45,650 nucleotides of DNA from Flavobacterium cellulosilyticum (lineage in GTDB: Bacteria > Bacteroidota > Bacteroidia > Flavobacteriales > Flavobacteriaceae): assembly GCF_004349355.1 (NCBI RefSeq), contig NZ_SMFK01000023.1, forward strand, positions 1 to 45,650, given 5' to 3'. The notes beneath the pieces were generated by a model. It ran no database searches. It had not been told where the DNA came from and worked only from the letters and a program-made list of their open reading frames with translations. The translations under genes were made by a program, and so were the position numbers. Below, in pieces: positions 8,276 through 15,962 of the stretch (positions are counted from its first letter, which is position 1; every line of letters begins with the position of its first letter).

Positions 8276-8346
8276 GTTAAAATATAATCTTGATTTTAAA
8301 TTTCATAAAATATTTCTTATTATTCAATGTTAGGATTATACAAAAC

Positions 8347-8562
8347 AAAAATCCCGTCTCAAAAAATTGAAACGGGATTTTATATAATTAAACCTTTAGT
8401 AAACTAAGATGTGATTACTCTAATTAAGACTCACGTGGAGGCCTTTGTAAAAGTGCTTTTCTTGATACTTTTTCTTTTCTTGTTTTAGGATCCATTCCTA
8501 AGTATTTTACTTGAAATACATCACCCATATTTACAACATCAGAAACATTTTCTGTACGTTCC
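8347..8562. repeat. Direct repeat copy 2: 3' end of intact pnp plus terminator
   Basis: This is the counterpart of 3553-3768, continuous with the full-length pnp gene on its right. Together with the left copy it frames 3769-8346, a 4,578-bp segment carrying five genes. Confidence 0.93.
8349..8380 (-). terminator. pnp terminator
   Basis: The arms aaatcccgt and acgggattt form a stem with an A-rich loop and a T-run in the direction of transcription, about 45 bp after the pnp stop. Confidence 0.8.
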
Positions 8563-10556
8563 CAAGCTAATTCAGATACGTGTAATAAAACTTCATTTCC
8601 TGGAGCTGCTGTGTATTCTACAACTGCACCAAAATCTAACATTTTGATTACTTTTACTTCATAAGACTCATTCATTTGAGGCTTGAAGGTAATTGATTTG
8701 ATTTTAGCCAATACTGCTTCTATTCCAGCAGGATCTGTTCCTAAAATTTCAATTACTCCTTCTTCAGTAATTGGGTCTTCATTGATAACAATTGTAGTTC
8801 CTGTAGCTTTTTGTAATTCTTGAATCACTTTTCCACCAGGTCCGATCAATGCTCCAATAAAGGCATTAGGAATTCTTCTTGTAATGATTTTTGGAGCGTA
8901 AGCTTTAACATCCACTTTTGGAGACGCTAAAGTTTCGATTAATTTTCCAAGGATATGCAAACGACCTTCACGTGCTTGAGCAAGTGCTGCTTCCATAATT
9001 TCGTATTTCAATCCATCAATTTTGATGTCCATTTGACAAGCTGTAATTCCTTCAGAAGTCCCCGTTACTTTAAAGTCCATATCTCCTAAGTGATCTTCGT
9101 CACCTAAAATATCAGACAATACAGCAAAACGATCTCCGTCAGTAATCAATCCCATTGCAATTCCAGAAACGGGACGAATCATTTGGATACCTGCATCCAT
9201 TAATGATAATGTACCAGCACAAACTGTTGCCATAGAAGAAGAACCATTCGATTCTAACACTTCAGATACCACACGAATTGTGTAAGGACAATCAGCAGGA
9301 ATCATGTTTTTCAACGCTCTTTGAGCTAAGTTTCCGTGTCCTACTTCTCTTCTTGAAGTTCCTCTTAAAGGACGTGCTTCACCAGTTGAGAAAGGAGGGA
9401 AGTTATAATGCAAGTAGAATTTTTCTTCTCCTTGTTCAGATGGGGAATCAATTTGATTGGCTTCTCTAGAAGTTCCTAAAGTAGCTGTAGCCAAAGCTTG
9501 AGTTTCTCCACGTGTAAACAAAGCCGATCCGTGAACTGATGGTAAGTAGTCTACTTCACACCAGATTGGTCTGATTTCTGTGGTTTTTCTTCCGTCTAAA
9601 CGTGTTCCTAAATCTAGGGTTACGTTACGAACTGCTTCTTTATTGGTTTTTTTGAAATATTTAGAAACTAAATCTCCATCAGCAGCCAATTCTTCTTCAG
9701 TAAACAACCCTTTTACTTCTTCTTTCACTTCGTCAAATGCAGCTGTACGTTCTTGTTTAGAAGAACCTTTGCTTGCAATAGCATATATTTTATCGTAAGA
9801 TGCTGCTTTTACTTTAGCGTAAATAGCTTCGTCTTCTCTTTCTCCTTCGTAAGTACGAACTTCTTTTTTTCCAAAAGCGGCTTGTAAACGAAGTTGAGCA
9901 GAAATTTGATTTTTGATATGTTCGTGAGCAAATTTAATAGCCTCAAGCATTTCTGCTTCTGAAATTTCTTTCATCTCACCTTCTACCATTGCGATAGAAT
10001 CCATAGAAGCACCAATCATCATATCAATATCTGATAAAGCTAATTGTGCACGACTTGGATTGATGATGAATTTACCATCAATACGACCAACTCTAGCTTC
10101 AGAAATTAATGTTTCAAAAGGAATGTCAGACAATGCTAAAGCTGCTGATGCTGCTAAACCTGCTAATGCATCTGGCATAACATCTTCGTCATAAGACATT
10201 AATTGAATCATTACCTGAACTTCTGCGTGATAATCGTCTGGGAAAAGTGGACGCAATACACGGTCTACTAAACGCATTGTTAACACTTCGTTGTCACTTG
10301 GACGAGCTTCTCTTTTGAAGAAACCTCCTGGGAAACGACCTGCTGCTGCAAATTTTTCACGATAATCTACCGTAAGGGGTAAAAAGTCGATACCTGGACT
10401 TGCCTTTCTTGAGGATACTACTGTTCCTAAAATAACAGTTTTTCCAATTCTTACTACTACAGCACCATCAGCTTGTTTTGCTAATCGTCCTGTCTCGATT
10501 GTGATGTTTCTTCCATCACCTAAATCGATGCTTTCTACAAATAATTGTGGAATCAT
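8424..10556 (-). CDS. pnp: Polynucleotide phosphorylase
   Basis: This 710-aa phosphorolytic 3'-5' exoribonuclease also adds tails to RNA. Two RNase PH domains surround an all-alpha linker. GRFPGGFFKREARPSDNEVL marks the first; RREVGHGNLAQRAL and the SNGSSSMATVCAG and DILGDEDHLGDMDFKV segments mark the second. Near the C terminus are a KH domain (IGPGGKVIQELQ) and an S1 domain (EVKVIKMLDFGAVVE). The ATG at 10556 is chosen; an in-frame TTG nine codons upstream is less likely. The gene lies downstream of rpsO, the usual order, but each has its own terminator. Its final 139 bp are duplicated at 3630-3768. Confidence 0.98.
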   Translation of the reverse strand: MIPQLFVESIDLGDGRNITIETGRLAKQADGAVVVRIGKTVILGTVVSSRKASPGIDFLPLTVDYREKFAAAGRFPGGFFKREARPSDNEVLTMRLVDRVLRPLFPDDYHAEVQVMIQLMSYDEDVMPDALAGLAASAALALSDIPFETLISEARVGRIDGKFIINPSRAQLALSDIDMMIGASMDSIAMVEGEMKEISEAEMLEAIKFAHEHIKNQISAQLRLQAAFGKKEVRTYEGEREDEAIYAKVKAASYDKIYAIASKGSSKQERTAAFDEVKEEVKGLFTEEELAADGDLVSKYFKKTNKEAVRNVTLDLGTRLDGRKTTEIRPIWCEVDYLPSVHGSALFTRGETQALATATLGTSREANQIDSPSEQGEEKFYLHYNFPPFSTGEARPLRGTSRREVGHGNLAQRALKNMIPADCPYTIRVVSEVLESNGSSSMATVCAGTLSLMDAGIQMIRPVSGIAMGLITDGDRFAVLSDILGDEDHLGDMDFKVTGTSEGITACQMDIKIDGLKYEIMEAALAQAREGRLHILGKLIETLASPKVDVKAYAPKIITRRIPNAFIGALIGPGGKVIQELQKATGTTIVINEDPITEEGVIEILGTDPAGIEAVLAKIKSITFKPQMNESYEVKVIKMLDFGAVVEYTAAPGNEVLLHVSELAWERTENVSDVVNMGDVFQVKYLGMDPKTRKEKVSRKALLQRPPRES

Positions 10557-10746
10557 AATTTTTTTTTGTTGTTTATTAAACAATGGATTTTAGTTGTGTT
10601 GTAGTGTTGTAGTTGTTGCGTAGTTAATGCCTAAATTCCAATGAAAAACCAAACTTTTTTTTAATGTACGTATAAATATCAAAAGTCACTATTTACACCT
10701 GATTTTTTAAAAATTTAAATTCTTACATCTAAACTCTTAAATAAAA

Positions 10747-10770
10747 AAAGAGGCACTTTCGCACCTCTTT
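10747..10770 (-). terminator. rpsO terminator
   Basis: On the minus strand the arms aaagagg and cctcttt close on an inner stem with a GAAA loop, followed by a run of seven T. It begins 11 bp after the rpsO stop. Confidence 0.85.
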
Positions 10771-10780
10771 TTAATATTGA

Positions 10781-11047
10781 TTATTTTCTAATATTCAATT
10801 CTTTGATAATCTCACGATATCTGTTGATTTCTTTCTTTTTCAAGTAATCCAACAATGATCTTCTTTTACCTACTAATAGTACTAATGAACGCTCTGTGTT
10901 GTAATCGTGACGATTTTTTTTCAAGTGCTCTGTAAGGTGAGTGATTCTGAAAGTAAACAAAGCAATTTGTGCTTCTGATTTCCCTGTGTTCGTAACTTCT
11001 CCGTGTTTAGCGAAGATTTCTTCTTTAACTTCTTTAGTTAAGTACAT
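10781..11047 (-). CDS. rpsO: 30S ribosomal protein S15
   Basis: This 88-aa protein has the standard S15 length and sequence, including GKSEAQIALFTFRITHLTEH, the LVGKRRSLLDYL block and the basic RYREIIKEL end. It binds 16S rRNA early in assembly of the small-subunit platform. It stands alone with a promoter upstream and a terminator downstream. Neighbouring pnp is a widespread arrangement. Confidence 0.98.
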   Translation of the reverse strand: MYLTKEVKEEIFAKHGEVTNTGKSEAQIALFTFRITHLTEHLKKNRHDYNTERSLVLLVGKRRSLLDYLKKKEINRYREIIKELNIRK

Positions 11048-11104
11048 GCTAATATTTATTTAAATGATTTTTATGTATATCTCACAGCTATTGCAAGACG
11101 GCTG

Positions 11105-11135
11105 CAAAAATATGAAATAATTATGACACGAACAA
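11105..11135 (-). promoter_or_regulatory. rpsO promoter
   Basis: On the minus strand a TTG (11133-11135) is followed after 20 bp by TATTTTTG (11105-11112). This matches the Bacteroidota -33/-7 pair and leaves a leader of about 50 nt, long enough to hold a regulatory structure. Confidence 0.65.
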
Positions 11136-11184
11136 AATAAAGATTTCTTTATTTTGTGAACTGACGATGCAACAATTAATTATC

Positions 11185-12129
11185 TTATCTTGCTGATTGA
11201 ATTGAAATAGGTAGTGAATAGGTGCATCTTACTTTTTGTCCTCTTTGTACTCCAGGAATAAAGTCGGTATAAGCTGTTACAACTCGAATTGCTTCTTCTC
11301 CTGTGCCATAACCAAGGTCCCTTAGAATTTTTGGTTCCACAATTTTACCTTCTTTATCAACAACAAATGTAATGTAAACTTTTCCTTTGAGTCCTTGTTT
11401 TTCAGGAGTTCTGTAATTTTTGCCTATAAATTTATAAAAATCCATAATGCCATTTTTGGGATTTGGAGCTATTTCTACTTCAGTATAAGTATAAGTTTCG
11501 CCGTTTTTATCCGTGCTGATTCCTGAAATTATTTTCCCGTCTTGATAGGTTTCTTGGTAACTGGAGTTAGATTTTTTGAATGTACCTTCCCATAACCCAT
11601 CTTTAAATCCGTTTTTTATTGCTCCTTTTGTCGTTTCATTTTCTCCTTGGTCTGCAAAAATACCGTTACCGTCACTAACTTTCTGTACTCCATTTACATC
11701 CCAAAACTGATTGATTTTATGTTGTGCTGTCCGTTTGTTTTCGTCTTGAATGTATTCTCCTTCTAGTTTTTTAGCCCCATTGTCATACCATTCGATATCT
11801 TTTCCGCTTACGCGCCCTGTGATATAGTTAGTTATCGATTTTTTCTTGCCATTTTCATAATAATAGGTGAGTTCGCCTTCTTTACTAAATCCTTCTTTGT
11901 TTTTTGAAGTTCCCTCCATTTGCAAAACACCCGATTTATAGTATTCTAAAATTGTATAATTATCTTTATTTAAATTGTAATCTTTTATAATTCTATAAAA
12001 CGTATACTCATTTGATGTTGTCACCATATGAGTGGAGTCCAGAAGAATCAATTTATCATTCTCTGAAATCTGTGAAATAGCGAATTTTGGTAGAAAAAGT
12101 AATAATAAAGAAAAGTAGATAGACTTCAT
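11185..12129 (-). CDS. MORN-like repeat protein with TonB C-terminal domain
   Basis: The start is set at the ATG at 12129, which opens a signal peptide (KSIYFSLLLLFLPKFAISQ); the frame extends 13 codons further but those spoil the signal. The 314-aa product has a central region of MORN-like "toxin-antitoxin YwqK" repeats (YYENGKKKS, WYDNGAKKLEGEY, DGLWEGTFKKS). The C-terminal TonB-like domain (about 225-310) contains GKVYITFVVDKEGKIVEP. Such exported proteins occur in many copies in Flavobacteriia. The TonB-C domain suggests contact with outer-membrane transporters, but the specific role is unknown. It appears to be a single-gene unit. Confidence 0.82.
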   Translation of the reverse strand: MKSIYFSLLLLFLPKFAISQISENDKLILLDSTHMVTTSNEYTFYRIIKDYNLNKDNYTILEYYKSGVLQMEGTSKNKEGFSKEGELTYYYENGKKKSITNYITGRVSGKDIEWYDNGAKKLEGEYIQDENKRTAQHKINQFWDVNGVQKVSDGNGIFADQGENETTKGAIKNGFKDGLWEGTFKKSNSSYQETYQDGKIISGISTDKNGETYTYTEVEIAPNPKNGIMDFYKFIGKNYRTPEKQGLKGKVYITFVVDKEGKIVEPKILRDLGYGTGEEAIRVVTAYTDFIPGVQRGQKVRCTYSLPISIQSAR

Positions 12130-12246
12130 AAGTAGATTTATTTTATTCGAATGTAATAATTTTAACACAAACTTGCAATCACCACTTTCACATATTCAAA
12201 AAAACTTTTGTTGGCTTTGATAAAAGGATTGAAAAATTTTGGAATT

Positions 12247-13473
12247 TTACTTTTCGACTAACGAGAAAGCTTTTTTGAGTAAAAACGGAGTGCAAAGTGT
12301 GGTAAAAACGCCCATGATCACTAACATAGAGAAGATTTCAATAGAGATGATTCCTGCTTTATAGGCAATATTTGCGATTACTAGTTCCATAATTCCTCTT
12401 GCATTAAGTCCTATTCCTATAGCTAATGCAGTTTTGTGATTTAGTTTTGCAATTCTACTTCCTAAGTAACCACCGATGATTTTTGACGAAAAGGAAACTA
12501 AAATAATAATTAGCAATAATCCAAAATTTTCAATAGCTGAAAATTGAAACTCCAATCCGATTCCAGCAAAAAAGATGGGGGCCAAAAATCCAATGGTCAT
12601 TCCATTTGTTGTATTGTGAATTGTTTTTAAATGTTTTTCGCCTACTAATTCTTTAGAAATTAGCATCGAAGCAAAAAAAGCACCTATTATAAAATGCAAT
12701 CCAATACTTTCTGTTATTGTGGCAAAGATTAAGATGAAAACAAAAAAGATAGCAAAAAGGGATTCTTTGCCTTTTAATAAACTTAAAATTACATTCAATT
12801 TATCTTGTATGTAATTTTCTTTTTGTGAAAAACGATTGATTAATTTATAAGTATATATGATCAATAAGACAAATAAACTTAATTTTAAAATAGTGAATAC
12901 AATGGTTTTGCTAATATTGATAAATGTAGGTTCAGTGTTGCTTAAATCCAATATGATTCCTAAAATGGTTAAGGCTAAAATATCATCAAAAATGGCAATT
13001 GAGATAATTTTTTGTCCCAATGATGTGTTGAGTTTTCCAAAATCCATTAATATTCGAATGCTTACAGGTAATGCTGTAATGGCAATGCATAGCCCTATGA
13101 AAATAGTTGCCATTTCGTCTAAATGATAAAAATGTCCAACAAGAATACCGGATAGAAAAGGAATGAAGAAAGCTAATAAAGAGATTACTATATTTCTTCC
13201 TTTCATGGATTTAAGAATGCCTTCAATGTTTATTTCTAATCCTGCAATAATGATTAATAAAAACACACCTAATTCTGAAATCACTTTTAATTCTTCGGTT
13301 CTGTGAATAAAATTAAATACAGATGGACCAAGCATTATTCCAGCTAGTATTTCTCCAATCATCGCAGGTTGTTTCAATCTTTCCATTATTTCTCCAAAAA
13401 GGCGAGCTGCCGCAAGCAATAATAATAAGCTTGCAAAAAATGGAAGTTCGAAATGGGGCAAAGTAAAATTCAT
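12247..13473 (-). CDS. Cation:proton antiporter (CPA2/Kef type)
   Basis: This 408-aa integral membrane protein has about 12 hydrophobic helices. Family features include the N-terminal MIGEILAGIMLGPSVF, the IFDDILALTILGIIL helix with the paired Asp residues that carry ions in CPA2 antiporters, and GIGLNARGIMELVIANIAY near the end. It probably exchanges Na+ or K+ for H+ across the inner membrane. No C-terminal nucleotide-binding (TrkA) domain is present, as in many short members. It is transcribed alone, away from its neighbours. Confidence 0.92.
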   Translation of the reverse strand: MNFTLPHFELPFFASLLLLLAAARLFGEIMERLKQPAMIGEILAGIMLGPSVFNFIHRTEELKVISELGVFLLIIIAGLEINIEGILKSMKGRNIVISLLAFFIPFLSGILVGHFYHLDEMATIFIGLCIAITALPVSIRILMDFGKLNTSLGQKIISIAIFDDILALTILGIILDLSNTEPTFINISKTIVFTILKLSLFVLLIIYTYKLINRFSQKENYIQDKLNVILSLLKGKESLFAIFFVFILIFATITESIGLHFIIGAFFASMLISKELVGEKHLKTIHNTTNGMTIGFLAPIFFAGIGLEFQFSAIENFGLLLIIILVSFSSKIIGGYLGSRIAKLNHKTALAIGIGLNARGIMELVIANIAYKAGIISIEIFSMLVIMGVFTTLCTPFLLKKAFSLVEK

Positions 13474-13540
13474 GATGCAGTAATTTAATTAAAGAAAAAA
13501 CATACCAAAAGTAGAAAAAAGACTCCGATTTTGATACCAG

Positions 13541-13996
13541 TTAAAATAATTTAGCAATTTCTTGATTGACATACTCTAGAAAAAGTTCGTCAGCTGATGT
13601 AAATGGATTTATTTGATGACTGTCAATATCTATTTGTCCAATGTTTTTGCCGTTTACAAACAAGGGCACCACAATTTCAGATTTAACCGTGAAACTGCAG
13701 GCAATGTAATTGTCTTGGGCTGAAACGTCAGGAACAACAAAATTTTCATTAGAAACCGCCACTTGTCCACAAATGCCTTTTCCAAACGGGATAACAGTGT
13801 GGTCTGTTGGCGCTCCTATGTATGGGCCTAGATGTAAAGTTTGATTTTCGTGATTGGCAAAGTAAAAACCTACCCAATTGTAATATTCTATAGAGTGGTT
13901 TAAAAGTTCGCAAATTTTCAGGAGTTTTTCCTCTCTTAAAATAGTTGGAGTTGAAACTATTTCGGTCACTTTTGGTTTTAATTCGTCGAAAGTCAT
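13541..13996 (-). CDS. GAF-domain protein, free methionine-R-sulfoxide reductase-like
   Basis: This 151-aa single-GAF protein resembles fRMsr, which reduces free methionine-R-sulfoxide. Cys100 in NYIAC aligns with the catalytic cysteine of the E. coli enzyme and Cys76 in GKGICGQ with a second cysteine 24 residues before it. The third family cysteine, expected 10 residues before Cys76, is His66 here. SEIVVPLFVNG and IGQIDIDS are also typical. The gene is divergent from xrtF. Function as a reductase is likely but depends on which cysteine resolves the disulfide. Confidence 0.8.
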   Translation of the reverse strand: MTFDELKPKVTEIVSTPTILREEKLLKICELLNHSIEYYNWVGFYFANHENQTLHLGPYIGAPTDHTVIPFGKGICGQVAVSNENFVVPDVSAQDNYIACSFTVKSEIVVPLFVNGKNIGQIDIDSHQINPFTSADELFLEYVNQEIAKLF

Positions 13997-14045
13997 AGCG
14001 GTAATTTTCTGTAAAAGTATTTAAATATGGCTTTCTATTTTTATA

Positions 14046-14053
14046 TAAATTTG
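14046..14053 (+). promoter_or_regulatory. Candidate -7 element for xrtF
   Basis: TAAATTTG matches TAnnTTTG and ends 14 bp before the TTG start. No good -33 TTG is seen, and it is the only match in the divergent region. Confidence 0.4.
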
Positions 14054-14067
14054 TAAAAAAATCAATT

Positions 14068-14625
14068 TTGAAAAAATATTTTATTCTCTATAAGCCATTC
14101 TTGATTTTTTTGGGCAAATTTTTGTTGACTTATTTAGTTCTAACTTTTGTTTATCAGCTATATTTGGATCAGTTTGATGGTGAAATTAAAGAAGTTGACG
14201 GGGTTACTAAAATGGTTGCCGAACATTCAAAAGACCTTTCTTTTTTTTTTAATTACGACGCAAAAATACTACCCAATTTAAATGAACCAGCTATAGATTT
14301 TTATTACAACAATAAAAAAATGGCTAGAATTATTGAGGGTTGCAACGGATTAAGTGTCATTATACTTTTTATTTCTTTTATAGTTGCATTTTCAGGAAAA
14401 AAGCGCACCACCATATTGTTCCTAATTGGAGGCAGTTTGCTTATTTATATATTAAACGTTGTTAGAATTGCCCTTTTGTGTATTTTGATGTACTATCATC
14501 CGGAGCAAGAACATTTTTTGCATGGAGTGCTTTTTCCAGTATTTATTTATGGAGTGGTATTTATATTATGGATTATTTGGGTTAATAAATTTTCAAAATA
14601 TGCTACAAAAAATATTGAATCATAA
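14068..14625 (+). CDS. xrtF: Exosortase family protein XrtF
   Basis: This 185-aa inner-membrane cysteine transpeptidase belongs to the family thought to process PEP-CTERM-like sorted proteins. The exosortase triad is present: Cys92 in EGCNGLSV, Arg133 in NVVRIALL and His152 in FLHGVLFP, spread over several membrane helices. A periplasmic loop (about 36-80) follows the first helix. The start is a TTG (KKYFILYKPF follows); no in-frame ATG lies nearby upstream. Its 3' end overlaps the associated membrane protein gene by 26 bp, the usual partner in Flavobacteriia. No substrate with a sorting tail is evident in this window. Confidence 0.9.
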   Translation: MKKYFILYKPFLIFLGKFLLTYLVLTFVYQLYLDQFDGEIKEVDGVTKMVAEHSKDLSFFFNYDAKILPNLNEPAIDFYYNNKKMARIIEGCNGLSVIILFISFIVAFSGKKRTTILFLIGGSLLIYILNVVRIALLCILMYYHPEQEHFLHGVLFPVFIYGVVFILWIIWVNKFSKYATKNIES

Positions 14626-15043
14626 AATTCGAAGTGTCTTTGCGTTTTTCATTGTTTTATTATTAATAATGATAAGAGCTTATGAAGATGTTTTATTTTA
14701 TGATCCCTTTTTGAATTTTTTTAAAATGGATTATCATAATTTAGAAATTCCAGAAATAAACAAGTTGAAACTGTTTTTTGGTATACTTTATAGGTATTTT
14801 TTAAATTCGTTTTTATCATTGGCCATTATTTATGTATTATTCAAAGATATTGAAGGTTTGAAATTTGCTGCTTTTTTATATTTTATTTTTTTTATAGTAC
14901 TAATTGTTGTTTTCTTTCTAATACTTTTTTTATTGGATGAACCTAATAAAATGGTGTTATTTTATATTAGACGGTTTTTAATTCAACCCATTTTATTGCT
15001 GCTGTTTCTGCCAGCATTTTACTATCAAAAAGGATTCAATTAA
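14600..15043 (+). CDS. Exosortase F-associated membrane protein
   Basis: This 147-aa protein has about four membrane helices. The ATG at 14600 (LQKILNHKIRSV follows) is chosen; the longer frame from 14522 is a read-through of xrtF in another phase. A protein of this size directly overlapping xrtF is a known companion family in Flavobacteriia. The YEDVLFYDPFLNFFK segment after the first helix and the RRFLIQPILLLL segment near the end fit what I remember of it. Its role with the exosortase is not established. Confidence 0.8.
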   Translation: MLQKILNHKIRSVFAFFIVLLLIMIRAYEDVLFYDPFLNFFKMDYHNLEIPEINKLKLFFGILYRYFLNSFLSLAIIYVLFKDIEGLKFAAFLYFIFFIVLIVVFFLILFLLDEPNKMVLFYIRRFLIQPILLLLFLPAFYYQKGFN

Positions 15044-15096
15044 TATTTTTTTTAGTATCTTTAGTAGTCCTACGATAACTGTTAAATCACTGACTA

Positions 15097-15927
15097 ATGA
15101 AGATTGTAAAATATTCAGGAGACATTGTCGAATTTAATCCAATTAAACTTAAAAAGTCACTCTTAAATTCAGGTGCAAGCCCTTTGGTAGTTGAATCTAT
15201 TTTAGAAACAATTCAAAATGAATTATACCAAGGTATTTCTACTAAGCAAATCTACAAGATGGCTTTTAGCTTATTAAAAAAAGCTTCAAATTCAAATGCT
15301 GCCAGATATAATTTAAAAGAAGCCATTAGATTGTTAGGTCCTGCAGGTTTTTTTTTCGAAAAATATATAGCTCGTGTTTTTGAATCTGAAGAATATCAAA
15401 CTAAAACAAATTTACATTTAAATGGAAAATGCGTCTCTCATGAAGTTGATATTTTGATAAAAAAAGACAATGAAATTGCTATGGTTGAGTGTAAATTTCA
15501 TATGGGAAAAGACATCAATACTGATGTGAAAGTGCCAATGTATATTTTATCACGATTTAATGATTTGAATAAAAAGAGGCATACCATTTTCTCGGGTAAC
15601 GAACTTATTTCAAAATGTTGGATTGTATCCAATAACCGTTTTACTACTGATGCGATTGATTTTGCTCAATGCTCAGGTTTAAATTTGTTGTGTTGGAGTT
15701 ATCCTGAAACCATTAATTTAAAAACTATAATAGATAAAAATTGTCTGTATCCTGTAACTTGCTTAACTACTTTATCATTGATCGAAAAAGACAAGTTGTT
15801 GATTTTAAATGTGATTTTGGTAAAAGAAATTATAAACAATAGTGATTGTTTAGCTAAAATTGGGTTGAGTTCCAATCGCATTAAAAATGTGTTGAAAGAA
15901 GCAACAGAATTATGTAAGTACTCTTAA
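15097..15927 (+). CDS. ATP-cone domain fused to a PD-(D/E)XK nuclease domain
   Basis: This 276-aa protein has an N-terminal ATP-cone (about 1-85; KIVKYSGDIVEFNPIKLKKS and the ARYNLKEAIRLLGPAG end), a nucleotide-sensing module known from ribonucleotide reductase and NrdR. The following region has an Mrr-like restriction endonuclease core with Asp118 in HEVDILI and the pair Glu131/Lys133 in MVECKFHMG. This suggests a DNA or RNA nuclease controlled by ATP or dNTP level. The substrate is unknown. The gene is 35 bp ahead of the beta-CASP hydrolase gene on the same strand, so they may be co-transcribed. Confidence 0.82.
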   Translation: MKIVKYSGDIVEFNPIKLKKSLLNSGASPLVVESILETIQNELYQGISTKQIYKMAFSLLKKASNSNAARYNLKEAIRLLGPAGFFFEKYIARVFESEEYQTKTNLHLNGKCVSHEVDILIKKDNEIAMVECKFHMGKDINTDVKVPMYILSRFNDLNKKRHTIFSGNELISKCWIVSNNRFTTDAIDFAQCSGLNLLCWSYPETINLKTIIDKNCLYPVTCLTTLSLIEKDKLLILNVILVKEIINNSDCLAKIGLSSNRIKNVLKEATELCKYS

Positions 15928-15962
15928 TGTCTATCATACAACTGTTATAAAACATAGAAATC

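Noticed and set aside
3555..8380. The two identical hairpins as transposon terminal repeats
   Set aside because: They are in direct orientation and are part of the longer pnp 3' duplication, so they are copies of one terminator rather than inverted ends.
10557..10583. Upstream TTG start for pnp
   Set aside because: The family starts at the IPQLF segment, which has its own ATG at 10556.
14522..14599. Longer N terminus for the exosortase-associated protein
   Set aside because: This is the 3' part of xrtF read in another frame; the ATG at 14600 matches the family start.
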